Origin: Lepidurus packardi
Taxonomy: Eukaryota > Arthropoda > Branchiopoda > Notostraca > Triopsidae
Reading direction: 5' to 3'
DNA: 64,000 bases
Assembly (NCBI GenBank): GCA_023053545.1
Contig: JAKZAN010000007.1
Coordinates: 10,602,001 to 10,666,000, forward strand
Each line of letters begins with the position of its first letter. Positions within the stretch are counted from its first letter, which is position 1. Below the pieces are notes generated by a model. That model saw only the letters and a program-made list of their open reading frames with translations, ran no database searches and was not told where the DNA came from. The position numbers and the translations under genes were made by a program. This document shows, one piece after another, positions 11,514 to 25,000 of this stretch.

Positions 11514-14500
11514 TTAGTATTTCTCTAAAGCGAGAGTCAACAGCTGATTCATTCCGGTTACGACCGTCCGGGGGTCGTCAATGAGTCCAGCTGCCACCAT
11601 GGCATTCGCGAATAACTGCAGCGATGCATTTTCATTTTAAAGAAAATTCTTCTTATTTTTTTTATGATTATTCTTTTTTACTTGTTGAACGATGAGTTCA
11701 GCGAGCTCGGGATGCGAAGATCTCAGATTGTTGAGCTTAATAATGATCGGATGACTGGAAATCAAAACAAAGATGGGTTAGAACCCATAGCTTGCGAAAC
11801 TCTACAACCATGAAGCCCAAACTCATTTCTGTTACTTCTGTTACCCCATGATCTTGTTGATCATATCAAGTGTTTACCCCCGCGCCGGTTCCGGTTTCGT
11901 TCTCTTTCGTTCCCCGGCCAGCCCGGAATGGGACTCTCCATTAAGGTTACTACTGATAATGTCAAACTCATGAAGGAAGGTCACCTGGGGTTAATTTCCA
12001 GGCGTGGCTGCAGGAGCTGGTAGCGCTGCTCCTCGGGAATGCCCTGGAATTGCGTTTTGACGAAATGGCGAGCAGCGCCCATTTCTTCGACGGTTATCAT
12101 GCACGGATGGGACTGGAGCCGGCCTGTCAACGTCACTTGGGCCACCTTGGGTCCGAGCGATGACTTGATCCAGCTTTTCAGGTCTTCGCAAGCGCTTTTA
12201 TCAAGTTCCGCCCCTATTTTCCGCACAAAATGGGGTTTGAACAGAAAACGGGGTTTGAAATGGACTGTTATCACCTTCGGCGACGTCGACTTCTTTATCT
12301 CGGCGCATTTCCTTCTCCACCGATGTCAGGTTTTTGCTGTCGAACCTGCCCAACTGCAGGAACACCAGCTCGTCGTAAGGTTCGAAGCAAAACAAAACTT
12401 CCATGTTTTGTTCTTTCACTGCTTCGTAATAAGGCGACGTTTCCGCCAACGCTCGACTACACAAAACAGGAAATCAAGACGCCTTTCATGACCTATTTAT
12501 ACTCAATATAACTTCAAAGCTATTTCTCCACTAAAGTTTAGAAAAGAAAGAACTCACAAATTCCATAAAGAAAAAGAATACAAATACTCAACCAAGAAAA
12601 ACAAAAATCCATGAGAAACAAGTCTGCTATTGTCTATGCTCGAAATGATTTCAATTTTTAAATGATTCTTCTTTAATGATTTTAAAATGATTATTATAAT
12701 GTGCATGCCTATTCGAACGAAAGGCAGTTCATAGCAACCTGGGAGCTGCCAGGTAATAAATATCGCGCTGGCCTGGCTTGAGTCGGCTGCAATATTCGGA
12801 AATGGTGGTCTTTTCGCCGGCTGGTCTCATGGAAGACTCGTAGAGCAGCAATTTGGCTAACTCCTCCTGCAAAACAATTCCAATTACCAGACATTTTCAC
12901 ATTTTCATATAAACTGCACCTTTTCAGCCTGTTCCTGGCCCGTTACAATGCCTTCTTTCAAGAAAAGACCGTAATCCTTGTAGAACGCTTCGTATTGTTC
13001 GCGGGCTTTCAGGGATTTGTCAAAGAGGAAGCGGAGGAGTCGATTGGTTAACACTGTCCTCAGTTTGCGGATCAGAGAGCTGTCCTGGAGTAATTCTCGG
13101 CTCAAATTCAAGGGAATATCCTCTGAATCGACCACGCCTGCAAAGACACGGTCAGACTTCTTACAAACCATACGAAGACCATACCTTTGACAAAACGGAG
13201 CCATTTAGGCAGAATGTTCTCCGCTCTATGCTTGATGAGAACCTTCTTGCAATACAAGGATACGCCCACTTCTGCGTCTCGGTTCAGCTCAAACAAGCCC
13301 GGTTTGCCTTCCGGTACGTAAAGCAGCGCTCGCACGTTCAAAGGAGCGTCGATTTTGTAGTGCAGAACGAACCGAGGTTGGTCAAAAGCGCCCGAAATGA
13401 ACCGGTAAAACTCTTCGTGCTCCTGCGACGACACATCCCTGGGTTCGAGCAACCACAACGGCTTCACGGAATTGATCTTGACGCCGTTCAGGTAAATCGA
13501 ACTGCCCACGAAGTTGCTGTATCGTTTTATAACATCTAAAGAACGAAAATTAGTTATAGTTCCAGAAAATAGCCAACTAAGGAATCCTATTTAGTCTAAA
13601 ATAGTTTGGGAAAATAAAAAATGGATTGCAATCACAAATCTACCTTTAATTGCTTGTTCGTCTGAAAATTCCGCCGATTCCTGCTTTAAGTGGAGGATGA
13701 TTTTGGTCCCTTCTTGCACTCCTTCAGCGTCTTGCACCTCGTACGAACCCAAGCTGCAAGACAGTAGCCATTTAGATTGAAAATAAGAAAAGCAAACATG
13801 ACATCTCAACCTTCAAACAATCAAAAAGAAAGATGGCTTACCCATCGGAGCTCCAGTAAACTCCTTTCGAGTCGGGTTTGGAAGACTGGCTATAAACTTC
13901 CACTTTGTCCGCTACCATGAAAGCGGAATAGAAGCCCACACCAAACTGTCCAATGATGTTTGAACCTTCGGCGGTGCTCCCCTTGTTTTCCTTCAAATCG
14001 TTCAAGAATTTCTTAGAGCCAGACCGGGCAATGACGCCCAAATGGTCAATGAGCTCTTCTTTGGTCATTCCTACACCCGTATCCTGGGAACCAAAAGACA
14101 AATAGAGGTCTTGTTAAGCCCCCCGAATGTGAACCTAGAACAGAGAAATAGAATGCTGACTTGAATGGTGAAGGTTCGCTTGTCTTTATCAGTGGCAATG
14201 TGGATTTCTAAAGGGCGCTCAGGGTTCCGGACAGTTTCTCCGACCAAAGTGAGGTACCTGAGCTTCTCTAAAGCGTCACTACTGTTGGAAATCAGCTCGC
14301 GAATGAAAACTTCCTTCTCGGAGTAGAGGGATTTGGCCACGATATCGAGCAGCATTCTGGTTTCTGCTTGGAACTCACGTTTTTCTGGCGTACCTACATC
14401 AGAGCATGTTAATACAACTATGTGTCGACAGTATTCAAAAGACAGCACGCACCCACTGCATTTTCCGTGTGTTTTAGGGCAGCACGATACTCGTCAGTCT

Positions 14501-14681
14501 CCGGAGTGGTCGAATAATGGGCCAAGCTACGGGCGAGTTTATAATTGTTACCAAAGCCACATGGTTTTCGCCACAGGGACGCAGTCGTTCTATTCTGTAG
14601 ACTTCTTACGCCATTAACACAACCGCTGCCATAAACCAGGGGAAGTTTGCAGGTAAGAAACCTGCCCAATTTTAAAGACAT
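11514..14681 (-). CDS. Trap1: TRAP1, mitochondrial Hsp90 chaperone
   Basis: Eleven coding exons: 14681-14453, 14393-14161, 14083-13842, 13753-13644, 13535-13185, 13137-12920, 12866-12739, 12456-12275, 12213-11985, 11754-11682 and 11615-11514. Together they give 698 residues, close to the human length of about 704. The Arg/Lys-rich, acid-poor N-terminus ([14 protein letters not shown]...) looks like a mitochondrial targeting peptide. The ATPase domain shows the GHKL motifs [24 protein letters not shown] and [19 protein letters not shown]. The middle domain has the family blocks [23 protein letters not shown] and [18 protein letters not shown]. The C-terminal dimerisation part has [17 protein letters not shown] and [10 protein letters not shown]. 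It is an ATP-dependent matrix chaperone. No frame breaks are seen. Confidence 0.95.
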
Positions 14682-14741
14682 TCTTCACCGCTGCACGTGT
14701 TTACAATGCCGGACCCTTGGGGGAAGTGGCTTGTGGGCTTT

Positions 14742-15240
14742 TCATGGGCGGGCTTTAGCAGAATCGGCCATCTTTACAAACTGCGAACGGCTGAGACGTC
14801 TCCAGAACCGTAACGGTGAGCTTCCTAGAAGCAAGTCGTCAACAATGAATCGGTTTTGGGAAAACCGGACAGAGCGCCCAAAACACGCTTAGAAAACCAA
14901 CAAGAATAAATTTTAGACCAGGCCATGAATCTACAAAACTATATTCATAGGACATGAACAGCGAAAACTGGAAAAGGCAGCTCTGAACTCAAATGGGCGA
15001 GTTTTAGAAGAATCGGCCATGTTTACAACCCGCCGACGTTCTCCAATGAACCGCTCCAATCCGAACTCTCGACATCACAGCTAACCGTCAACCATGAACC
15101 GGTTTGGGAAAGCCGGGGCGAGCGCTAAAAACCCCAACAGAAGAATGAATTTTAGACATAGTCATGAATCTAAACTCCCCAAACTGTCCACGTGACTGAA
15201 AACATGAACAGCAAAAGACTTTACTGGAAAAGGCAACAAC
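14742..15240. repeat. Direct tandem duplication, two units of about 250 bases
   Basis: Unit 1 (about 14742-14990) and unit 2 (about 14993-15240) share a series of blocks in the same order. These are GGGCG-GGCTTTAG-AGAATCGGCCAT; GTCAACAATGAATCGG / GTCAACCATGAACCGG, each followed by a short hairpin (CGGTTTTGGGAAAACCG / CCGGTTTGGGAAAGCCGG); GAATAAATTTTAGAC; CATGAATCTA; and GAACAGC-AAA-ACTGGAAAAGGCA. They lie just upstream of TRAP1, and no coding potential is evident. Confidence 0.75.
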
Positions 15241-16062
15241 AATTACAGACCAACAACGACTCGTGACTCTAATCTCTTGTTTAAAGGCTGTAACCCAAAC
15301 CGCCTTTTCGTCCCTAAAGGACGCCAGCTGAATCTGACCCCATCCTGAGCTAACCTAGATAAAAACTTTCATCACGAGGTTGTTTAGACAGTAAAAACTC
15401 GTGACAAATGACGTCGATGTCCCAACATTAATAATAAGTGAATTGGCATTCACACATTCATACATCATATTTTTTTTCACTTGACGCTCGGTTTTACACA
15501 CAAAATTAACACGAAGATACACAAACATGCGAATCAATTAACGGAATTTTTTTGCGGTGCATTGTTTTCCACGAAGAGCCGATTGTTTTGCTAAGTTTAA
15601 AAATGAGTCGTTTCTTTAACTTCTCTTTTGCTTAAACGACAAGAAGGGGGATAGAGAGGCAACGATTTTTCGAATCTTTTGGAATGCAGCACTATAACGT
15701 TGTGTCCTTATGAAAAAGAGAGGAAAAAAACCTTCCACGGCAAAACAAAGCTGCCCAAGCATCAGAATTGATACTCGGTTATGCCTTTTTCTCTAATTCA
15801 ATGGCACCAAAAGTTTGGAAGGGAAACAGGTGAGAGCCGGATTTTTTTCTACACAGGGACCATGGGATTACTCTAATAATAATAAGAAGAACAAGTACAA
15901 CTAAAGATTGTTGCTTTGTGTTTCCTTCTGCTTCGTCTGTCTGTCTGTCTAAAGCTATACAATGTATACAAAAAAGCCTCCTGCACTAAAAAGGTCTTTC
16001 TCGTCCATATAACCCTATTTTGTGGAACTTTTTTTTGCAAACGTTCGGGGTTGTCTTGGCTA
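15241..16062. other. Non-coding stretch downstream of V-ATPase subunit c
   Basis: No gene is recognised. Part of it is probably the 3' untranslated region of the leftward V-ATPase gene that ends at 16063. Confidence 0.4.
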
Positions 16063-17164
16063 CTACTTCGTGTACAAGTAAATGGCCACGATGAGCCCGT
16101 ACAGCCCCAAGACTTCCGCGAAAATGAGGATCAAAATCATTCCCACGAACAAACGCGGCTGTTGCGCTGAACCTCGGACTCCAGCATCACCCACGATCCC
16201 AATGGCAAAACCGGCTGCTAAACCACTCAAGCCGACTGCTAACCCGGCACCCAAGTGGACGAAACCGCTACAAACACACAATGTATTTTTGAAAGCTTAT
16301 TTGGAAGCATTAAGAAGGATTTTACTTGTAGAGGGAGTAGCCGGCAGACGGCTCTTTCAGGTTACCGGCAATTAAAACTGCAATGACTAAGCCGTAAATA
16401 CCAATAATACCAGCCATGACTACGGGAATGATTGACTTCATGATCAGCTCTGGACGCATTACCGACATGGCTGCAATGCCGGTACCGGACTTGGCCGTAC
16501 CGTACGCGGCGCCCAATGCTGTTTTCAAGAGTCAAGAATTAGTTCAATAATGAACAAACGCGTATTTGGCGCTACAAAATTCAGTGTTGGACCAACATAG
16601 CCGAGATTAGACGAATGTACAACATATTAGACGCATTCCTGGGAGGATTCTCATGCATTAGAGTAGGAATCGGATCCGGTCGGGAGCTTCAGTACCAGAG
16701 AAGAACGTGGCGATTTGGTGTAAGAGTTCATGGACCCTTTTTCTGGGGGAAAATTTTGTTCTTTTTGCCAGAGAAAATCGATGGCAGCGCAGTTCTCTTT
16801 GCAGCTTGGATTAAGAATGGGGGAAAATCTTATATAGGGAATAATTTCTTGAAAACCGGGGATACTTTTTGCATTACAGTCCATGGAAGAGGATCAATTT
16901 TTTAGGTTCAGGTTTAGTTTAAAACAAAGAGATTAAAAGGGTAATTAGGGTAAGCTATGAGGCGAGAGTTTGGGTAAGGCTAACAAATGACTATGTTGGA
17001 ACGGTAACAGCTAGGACTCATACGTCATAGAGAACAAAACAGATTTGTTTGTTTTTAAGGAATTCTCTTTAAGCGAATTTACCGGTAAAGACCATGGCCG
17101 AGGTTGCTCCCATCACACCGAAAAAGGGTCCGTAGACGGGATGTTCGTCATCAATTCCACTCAT
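16063..17164 (-). CDS. Vha16: V-ATPase 16 kDa proteolipid subunit c
   Basis: Three coding exons, 17164-17083, 16518-16326 and 16267-16063, give 159 residues, the normal size for subunit c. The N-terminus reads [20 protein letters not shown], typical of animal proteolipids. Four hydrophobic membrane helices follow, among them [20 protein letters not shown] and [20 protein letters not shown]. The proton-carrying glutamate lies in the last helix, in the segment [19 protein letters not shown]. The subunit forms the rotating membrane ring of the proton pump in endosomes, lysosomes and apical membranes. The gene is divergent from PWP2, with 639 bases between start codons. Confidence 0.96.
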
Positions 17165-17803
17165 TATGGTAGGAAAACTGAGCGGCAGGTACCACGAACG
17201 TTCCAAAATACAAATTCACTCTGCTACTCCAAACCACCTACTGTTACCAAGATGGCTCACACTACGACATCGAGCCCGATCATGTGACACCCCCCACCCA
17301 AGGCAGCTGACTTGCCGGTCGCCTAGCAAGGTCTCTTTCTATTGGTTGTTATGCGGCGGAGCCTGAAAGATGCGGTCTTACTGGCTTCTAGGAAAAAGCC
17401 TGGGTAGACTCGCCAGGGTACGTTATTGAACGAACTGGACGGGGTATAGGATCTCGTTACGGCTCTAAGTAATTTTAAGCGCCCAATTCAAAGGGCTTGT
17501 TGGGTTCTGGGTTCAGATTTAGATCTGCGAATGATTTCCCAGTTTCCTTAGAACTTCTTTCTATTAAACTAACTTTTTTATGTGCCAGTAGTTTAATTAA
17601 ATATGCATCCGATCTTAAGAACGTAATGAGAGTTTAAGGAAAAGAAGAACGGTTTTTCGCTACATAGGAACGCCATCTCTTCAGCGGCTCAACGATAAGA
17701 TAAACAGCTCGGCCAAGAGACCGCCCACTTTCGCTCATAGAGCGGGATCTGTTTTCTCACCACGTGGATGGTGGATTATTATTGTTAAATTGACAGCCAA
17801 GTC
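17165..17803. promoter_or_regulatory. Divergent intergenic region between Vha16 and PWP2
   Basis: These 639 bases separate two start codons on opposite strands and must hold both promoters and 5' untranslated regions. I see no clear TATA box. Both neighbours are housekeeping genes, so a shared promoter is plausible but not shown. Confidence 0.45.
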
Positions 17804-20800
17804 ATGAAGTTTTCTTTCAAGGTGAGTTTCCGTTTATTGTATACTATTCCGTGTCGTTTTATTTACCTCCGTATTTGTGGAGCTGAATTAAAAAGAGAAT
17901 CCAATTCAAACTAGTCGTGTGTTTCCATTTCAGTTTTCACAACTGCTCGGAACAGTTTATAACAAGGGAAACCTGGTTTTTACTCCCAACGGGGATGTCG
18001 TTATTGCGCCTGTAGGCAACAGGTTGTCTATGTTTGATCTGAAAAGGTAAGCAATGATCTACGTGAAATGGAAAATAATGTTGGAAAATCATGTTTCAGG
18101 AGTAAAACAGAAACCTTACCGGTGGACAGCTACTACAATTACGTTTCCGTAGACTTGGCTCCCAACGGCTGCGTATTACTCGCGATTAACGAAGGTAGAC
18201 GCATTTTCCTTTAACTTTGTCCAAGATTCCATCTTTCTTTGGGCCTTTCAAACAGATGGCGAAGCACATTTCATCAGTCTGATCAGCAAAAGCATACTGC
18301 ACAAGTTTCGCTTCAATAAGCCCGTCAACTGCGTCAAATTCAGTCCCGATGGCCAATACTTTGCGCTCACGAAGGAAAGCGCCGTTTTCGTGTACCACAC
18401 GCCGGGCTTCCAAACCATACAATTCAACCCTTTAGTAATGGCACGCGTCTTCAGAGCCTCCTATGATGACACCACCTGCATTGACTGGTCTTCAGACTCG
18501 ACGTAAACGTTACAATCGTCTACAATCGTTTACAATCGTCTGGTTTCATTTCGTATCTCCTTTGCAGGATCTTGCTAGTTGGGTCTAAGGATATGTCTGT
18601 ACGCCTCTATTCCATCCAGAAGTACGAAAACTTCCGAACCTATGCGCTAGGTGGTCATACGGACATCATAGTAGGGTGTTTCTTTGAAAAGAACTCGTTA
18701 GACGCTTACACTATTGCCAGGTATATCTGAAACTTGATATTTAGGCTCTAATAACTCTGAAAACCGTCCAGAAATGGTCATTTGAGTGTCTGGGAGTGCA
18801 GTTTGGACAAAAGCACTCTTAAACCGGGGGCCAAGCAAGTGAAATCCGATCCCAATGCCGAACAAGTACTTGAGGATGACGAACCCACAGAAGCAAAGAA
18901 AGACATCGACGGTATTGACTCTGAAAAAAAGCAAAATTGTCTCGCTAGCTTTACTACTTTCTTTAAACGTTAGACGCCAAGACAGCAGAGAACGAGAAAT
19001 TCTACTACAAACGTACTGCACGCCATTTCCTGTCCGATTTGGTGAAAAACGAGAGAGGCGTGGCTGTAACCGCTACCGCTTTCCACGCAGGCAGTCGGTT
19101 ACTCGTTACCGCCTTTGCAAATGGTTCCTTTTTCCTCCATGAGATGCCCGAAGCCACTCTAATCCACTCGCTGTCGTAAAGTTTGACTTGAGCTATTTTT
19201 ACATTAAAAGAATGGGACTTTTGGCATGGAAATTTTCAAATGAAATTCTTTTTTTAAAAAAATTTTGTACCAATTTTTCACGGTTTTGTCCTAGAATTGC
19301 GGACCAGGAGATCACAGCCGTTTCATGGAACGCCACAGGGGAGTGGCTAGCCTTAGGCTGCGCTGGGATCGGCCAGTTACTGGTGTGGGAGTGGCAGAGT
19401 GAAACCTACGTCCTGAAACAGCAAGGCCAAAGCCATTTAAACAGCCTCGTGACCGTCAGCTACTCGCCGGAAGGCCAGTACTTGGCTACGGGCAGCCAAG
19501 ACGGCAAAATCAAAGTCTGGGACACGGCGTCCGGCTTTTGTTTCGTCACTTTCTCTGAACACACGTCCGGCGTCACTGGCGTCGCCTTCACCCAATCAGG
19601 ACGCGCCTTGTTATCAGCTTCCTTGGATGGAACCGTCCGCGCCTTTGATATGAAACGGTAAAAAAACCTTCAATTAACCTCAATTTGTGTAGTTCATTTG
19701 GATGGGTTTTTCTATTTGGCAGGTATCGCAACTTTAGGACCTTGACGTCACCTAGACCGGTTCAGTTCTCGTGCTTGGCGGTGGATTATGCTGGGGAGAT
19801 GGTAGCAGCAGGTGGACAGGATGTTTTCGATATCTTCTTGTGGTCTGTGAGTACGGGGCGTTTACTGGAGATCCTAAGAGGCCATGAAGGGCCTGTTTCG
19901 GGCGTGGCTTTCTCTCCCAATCCGGAGAGTTCTACCATGGTCTCGGTTTCGTGGGACAAGACGCTCCGAGTGTGGGATGCGCTGTCCAGCAGCACCCAGA
20001 AGGAGACCGTGAACTTAACGGCGGATGGTAAGGGTCGATTCGTTTTCTTCGCTTCATTTCTAATCCTGTTTTCTCTGGCAGCGTTGGCGGTATGCTTCCG
20101 GCCTGATGGCAAAGAAGTGGGCGTGACCAGTTTGGATGGGAACATCTCGTTTTTCGAAACCGAAGGCGCGACGCAGCTACGATCCATTGCTGGACGGCAT
20201 GATTTGGGCGCTGGAAGGAGTGATACGGATTTAATTACGGCGAAAAAGAATCTGGAGGGAAAGTAAGCATCATGGACCCTAGCTCACTCGTGTTATTCTT
20301 ACTTTAAGGCTTCTTTACTGTGTTTTTCCCTCATGCTTTTAGAGCGTTTACTTCCTTGTGCTACACTGCGGATGGAGAGTACGTGCTAGCCGGCGGACAG
20401 TCCAAATTCGTGTGCATTTACCATGTTTTGGAGAAGGTTTTGGTGAAAAAGATTGAAATTACCCAAAACCACTCGTTGGATGCCATGAGCGTAAGGTTTT
20501 GGCTTCTCTAACTTGAACTTCCTTCTATGTTCTAAGCTAATTCTGAATGCTGGGTTTACAGGATGTGATAAGCAAAAGGAAGATGACAGAGTTTGGCAAT
20601 ATGGCATTGGTGGAAGAAAGAGAGCATGATGGGGGGAAAAAGGTGGCAGTGAAGCTACCGGGAGTGCGGCAAGGTGACATGGCTTCCCGAGCAGTGAAGC
20701 CAGAAGTGCGAGTATCAGCACTACAGTACAGCCCCGGCGGTAAGGACACGATGTTAAAAAGAGCCTTTTGATTTCATTCGCTACTTTTTTACGGTCATTT

Positions 20801-21742
20801 TAGGAAGAGCCTTTGCTGCGGCCACCACAGAAGGCTTACTCGTGTACTCGCTAGACGACACGATTATATTCGAGCCCTTTGACCTGGCCGAAGACGTTAC
20901 CCCGAAGTCGATCCGATCCACTTTAGCTGCGAAAGACTTCGGAAAAGGTCCTTTTTCGAACCACTTTACTTTCTTTTCTATGGAAAGCATCGTAAATGAT
21001 CTGTTTCTGTATAACTGTAGCGCTGTTGATGGCGTTACGATTGAACGAAGCTCAGTTGATCCGTCAAGTTTACGAGCATACTCCTGCAGATTCCAGTAAG
21101 ACACTCTTTCAGCTGGAAATCCTCTTCAGCATTGATGCATTTCCAGAACAAGTTTCGTCCAGTTGTGGACTTTTGTTATGAGTTTAAGGATCTTTCTTGT
21201 TTTCGACCTAGTTATTCTTGTCAGCCAAGGCCTGCCTGCAATCCAAGCCGAACGGTTCCTGAATTTCTTATCAAAGGAAATGGATACCTCGCCCCACATC
21301 GAGTTCCATCTGCGCTGGCTCAAGGCGTTATTATATAACCATAGCTCTACCTTACGTCAGCGTTATTCCACTAACGCGCCCACTTTAAGAGATTTACAGA
21401 AAGTGGTGATGCGCAAGCAAGAAGACATTACGAAAGTGTAAGTTACCGTCCCAACTTGGGTTTTTAGCCTAACGTGTTCTATTATGAGTAGCCTTTTCAT
21501 TTCTGTTGCTGTTATGTCTTTCATTCTGATTTGAATTGATCATACCATAGTTCGAGACTAAGGAGAACGAGGTTTTAAAATGGTCAATGTTTCACAGGTG
21601 CGATAACGTTCGCTATAGTCTAAAATACCTGACCTCCGCTGCGCAGAAAGTAGCGCAATTAAAAACCGTAGACGGCGACCAAGACATGGAAAGTGGGAAT
21701 GAAAGTTTAGCCAGTGACGATGACATGGAAGTGTTAGATTAA
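17804..21742 (+). CDS. Pwp2: PWP2 homologue, WD-repeat U3 snoRNP/ribosome biogenesis factor
   Basis: Sixteen exons: 17804-17821, 17934-18046, 18100-18194, 18256-18502, 18568-18720, 18772-18911, 18974-19175, 19295-19657, 19723-20027, 20082-20262, 20343-20490, 20562-20739, 20804-20947, 21021-21095, 21212-21437 and 21598-21742. Together they encode 910 residues (human about 919). The start, MKFSFKFSQLLGTVYNKGNL, is the family N-terminus. WD-repeat blocks run through most of the protein, for example QLLVWEWQSETYVLKQQG, FCFVTFSEHTSGVTGVAF and DGTVRAFDMKRYRNFRTLTS. The C-terminal PWP2 domain has ALLMALRLNEAQLI, and the tail is acidic. It acts in the nucleolus in the small-subunit processome (UTP-B). 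One donor, after 20947 (GTCCTT), is weak; the others are ordinary. Confidence 0.95.
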
Positions 21743-22005
21743 AAAGAGAACAATACAATCCACGCTTTGATTTGCTACTCCGAGGTTTATTAGAACAACG
21801 GATACCTTCTATGAACATCGAAGAAGGAATAAGCAATTCAATGGTTTGAACCCGCGCGGGCGCGGCTACGGCCGACGCCCCTAGCGGCAGCGCGTCCAAG
21901 TTATGTCACAACGGTAGCGTTCATTTGAGTTTCGGGGACGCCGCGCGTTTGTTTGTTCAACTTTGGTTATTTTGCACAGTTTTAGTGACTTGCAATTGTG
22001 AAACT
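21743..22005. other. Compact intergenic gap, PWP2 to GLYR1
   Basis: Only 263 bases separate the PWP2 stop from the next start codon on the same strand, so a terminator and a promoter must share this stretch. No canonical AATAAA is seen. Confidence 0.6.
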
Positions 22006-25000
22006 ATGACGGAAGCTTTTAGAGTTGGCGATTTGGTCTGGTAATCAATGCTCGTAATTCCCTTCAAATCCCCACTAATGGCCTTCTTATTTAGGGCCAA
22101 GATGAAGGGCTTTTCCCCCTGGCCTGGCAAGGTAAGCTTTTGTGTTTGTTGGGGGGCGCCAAACCCAATTTGACATGAAAAAGTCGTCATCTTCATCGAA
22201 TATTCGATATAAACTTTCATTACTTACGACTTGCATACAGTCTTAATGCATTTTAACCGTCCAGGAGGCTCTGTAAAAGAGATGTAACTTCATTTGGCGT
22301 TATCTAGGTTTTAGAAACCAAGAATATTGAGTTAAAAGCCCAACGCGGCCCGTCAAAGCACTTGAAAGAGCGCTAAAATTGCCTCCAGGAGCTGTTGCTG
22401 ACGCTTAAAGCGTTATATACACGTCCTGTTGCTTTCAACTTGCCTATTGAGCCCTATATTAGTCTATTTGAACCCTATATTAGTCAATACTAATAGGATT
22501 GTCTGGTTTAGGTTGCCAACCCTCCCAAAGACTTAAAGCGGCCTGCCAACAAAAAACCAGTGCACTGTGTGTTCTTTTATGGCACAGACAATTTGTAAGT
22601 TGTTGATTTCTAAATTCAATTACAGTTAAACGTGTGGTTTTCTAATACAAAAGCTGATGGATTCTTTCGTTTGGAACAGTGCATGGATAGAAGACTACAA
22701 TATTAAGCCGTATCTGGAGTTCAAGGACCAGTTCCAGAAGTCCAACAAGTCTGCCGCCTTCCGAGATGCAGTTAAAGCCATCGAGGACTATATTGCCAAT
22801 CCTCCCGCTGAAGAAGACAAGGCTGAAGCATCCGGCGATGAAGTGGCGGAGGAAAGCGCCGAAATTAACGATGTGCATGAAGAAACGACGGAATTAAAGA
22901 GCGAAGAAGAATCACCCAAAGAATCCCCGGAGCCAGTTCTCAAAAAAGAGAAAAAGGAACCCAAGCCCCGCCCTCGGAAAGTACGTTTCCTCCCCCATGT
23001 CTTTTCAAAACCTGCCCAAGGCTTTGCTATCCACGCAAATGCTGATTATTAGACATTTTTCAAGAAATGAGGAGTCATTTCATTAGGGATATTATTAACA
23101 GTCTTGTTATTTCTTACAGGAAAGCAGTGTTCGCAATGTGAAACGTCGTCGCTCGGAAGATAGCGACAGTTCTGCTCCCAAAAAGGAACGCCTCGTGGAA
23201 TCAGTGTCCTCAGTCGTCTCCAATCACACCACTCGCAAAACTGGCTCCGGTTTGGTGTCTAGTTTATTAGACAGACCTACAAATATCCAAAGACCGGTAA
23301 CTTGCTCTTCGCTATGCGTAACAACTATTAAGAATAACCACTTGAAATTTCAAGAAAAGTGTCATGGAATTTAGAACAGGCAACATTTCGAGAATGGTGT
23401 TTCTTTGAGCAGTTTGGTCTGTCGCCTTTGTTGCACAATGTTGAATAGTTCGAACGAAAACTCAATTTACTCAAAACTCAACCAAGTCAATTTAAAGAAA
23501 ACCAAAACGATTTAAAGAAGGCTATTTGTAATGAACGCAAATTGATTAAAAGCTTTGACATTCGTCACTGCCTTAGATTTTGAACTGACCTAAATAATGG
23601 GAGTGAATGAATTCAAGAACTGAATAATATTAAGGAAAAAATAACTGACGAACTGGAATGAAGCGGTTCCGAATTTCGTTAGTAACCTACTAAATTGTGT
23701 GTGCTTTTCGGAACAGGACACTCCTCCTTTGGACGTGGAGCGCGTGACTCAAACCTTAAAAGACAAAAACATCCAGCCTTCAACGTTAAAGTTTGGCTTC
23801 CTGGGTTTGGGCATCATGGGGGCGGGGATTGTGAAGAACCTGCTCAACTCCGGTCATCATGTCGTGGTCTGGAACCGTACGCCAGATAAAGTAAGTCCTT
23901 TTTTTTAAACTTGATTTTGAGTTTATTTCTGCATGGGGTTAGAAGCATGTGTACTGGCGGTTCCCACAAACAACCCAAATCGAAATTTCGCTACCCAAAT
24001 ACCCCCAAGTGGCCACGCTCGAACTATCACAGACTTGTCGCCACGCCCCTCAGAAGAATCTCTAGAAAGGAATTTTAGCCTATTTAATTTACACTTTCTA
24101 TCCCTGTGTGTTCTTCTTGCCAGCACCCCTTCTGGATCTTAGTCTCGTTCTCGTTGGCCCCGCCCACTGCCCCTAACGCTTCCATTCCCTCCGCAGTAGT
24201 GGTCGGAACCGGAATCGCCTCGGATTCCGGTAACAGAGGCTCGGGATCCTCGACGGGTAGGGTGCAAGTGAAGGAACTGGGTTGTTGGCAGACTTCCACG
24301 GCGACTTGCACGACCTCTACGTGCGGCTCTCCGTGCGTACTTCGGTCGCGACGGTGCCGTTTGCGGCTGAGGCGGTGCGGCAAGGTCAGGGGTGGGAAGA
24401 GGGCGCTGAGATCCAAACTGCCCAAGCTGCCCTGGCGACCGTGGCTCGGTCGGTTTCCGCGCTTGGCTTCCGAGGAAGCCGCCGTGGCGCCTTCTTCCGG
24501 CGAACTTTCGCGGCTGTGGAGCATGAGCAGGCCGTCCGCGCCGTGCTCCTCGAGCTCTTTGAGCGTGCACATGGTGCTCTTGATGTACGTGTCGACGACT
24601 TCCAAGCCCGCAATGTCGTCGTCAAAGTAGATCGAGTCGGTGCGACCGCACGACGGATTCCGACACGAGTCCATGTAGATGGACGGCAGGTTCTCCAGGA
24701 TTTTGTTGATCGTCTTTTGCTGGAAGCGGTAGCTTTCCTTCAGCCGGACGAGCTGGTGCGCAGAGAACTTGCGCACGCGGTTGCGCTGCGACACGTAGTT
24801 GGTGCGCACGCCGTCCATGCTCTGCATCGAGTAGTTGTACACACGCCGGACTTGTTCATTGTATTGTTCGCGTAGGGACGTGAGGTGATGCGTGCCGGAA
24901 TCGCGCACTCCGCGCAGGTAGTTGACTTGCGTCGTGTAGCTATCGCGTAGCCTGTCCACTTGCTGCATACAGTTTTCCTTAATCCGTTGCGCCTGCAAGC

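Noticed and set aside
24282-24875. 197-codon open frame on the + strand
   Set aside because: Complement of the LRR-Ig cytoplasmic tail exon, which has splice sites and continuous homology-like structure.
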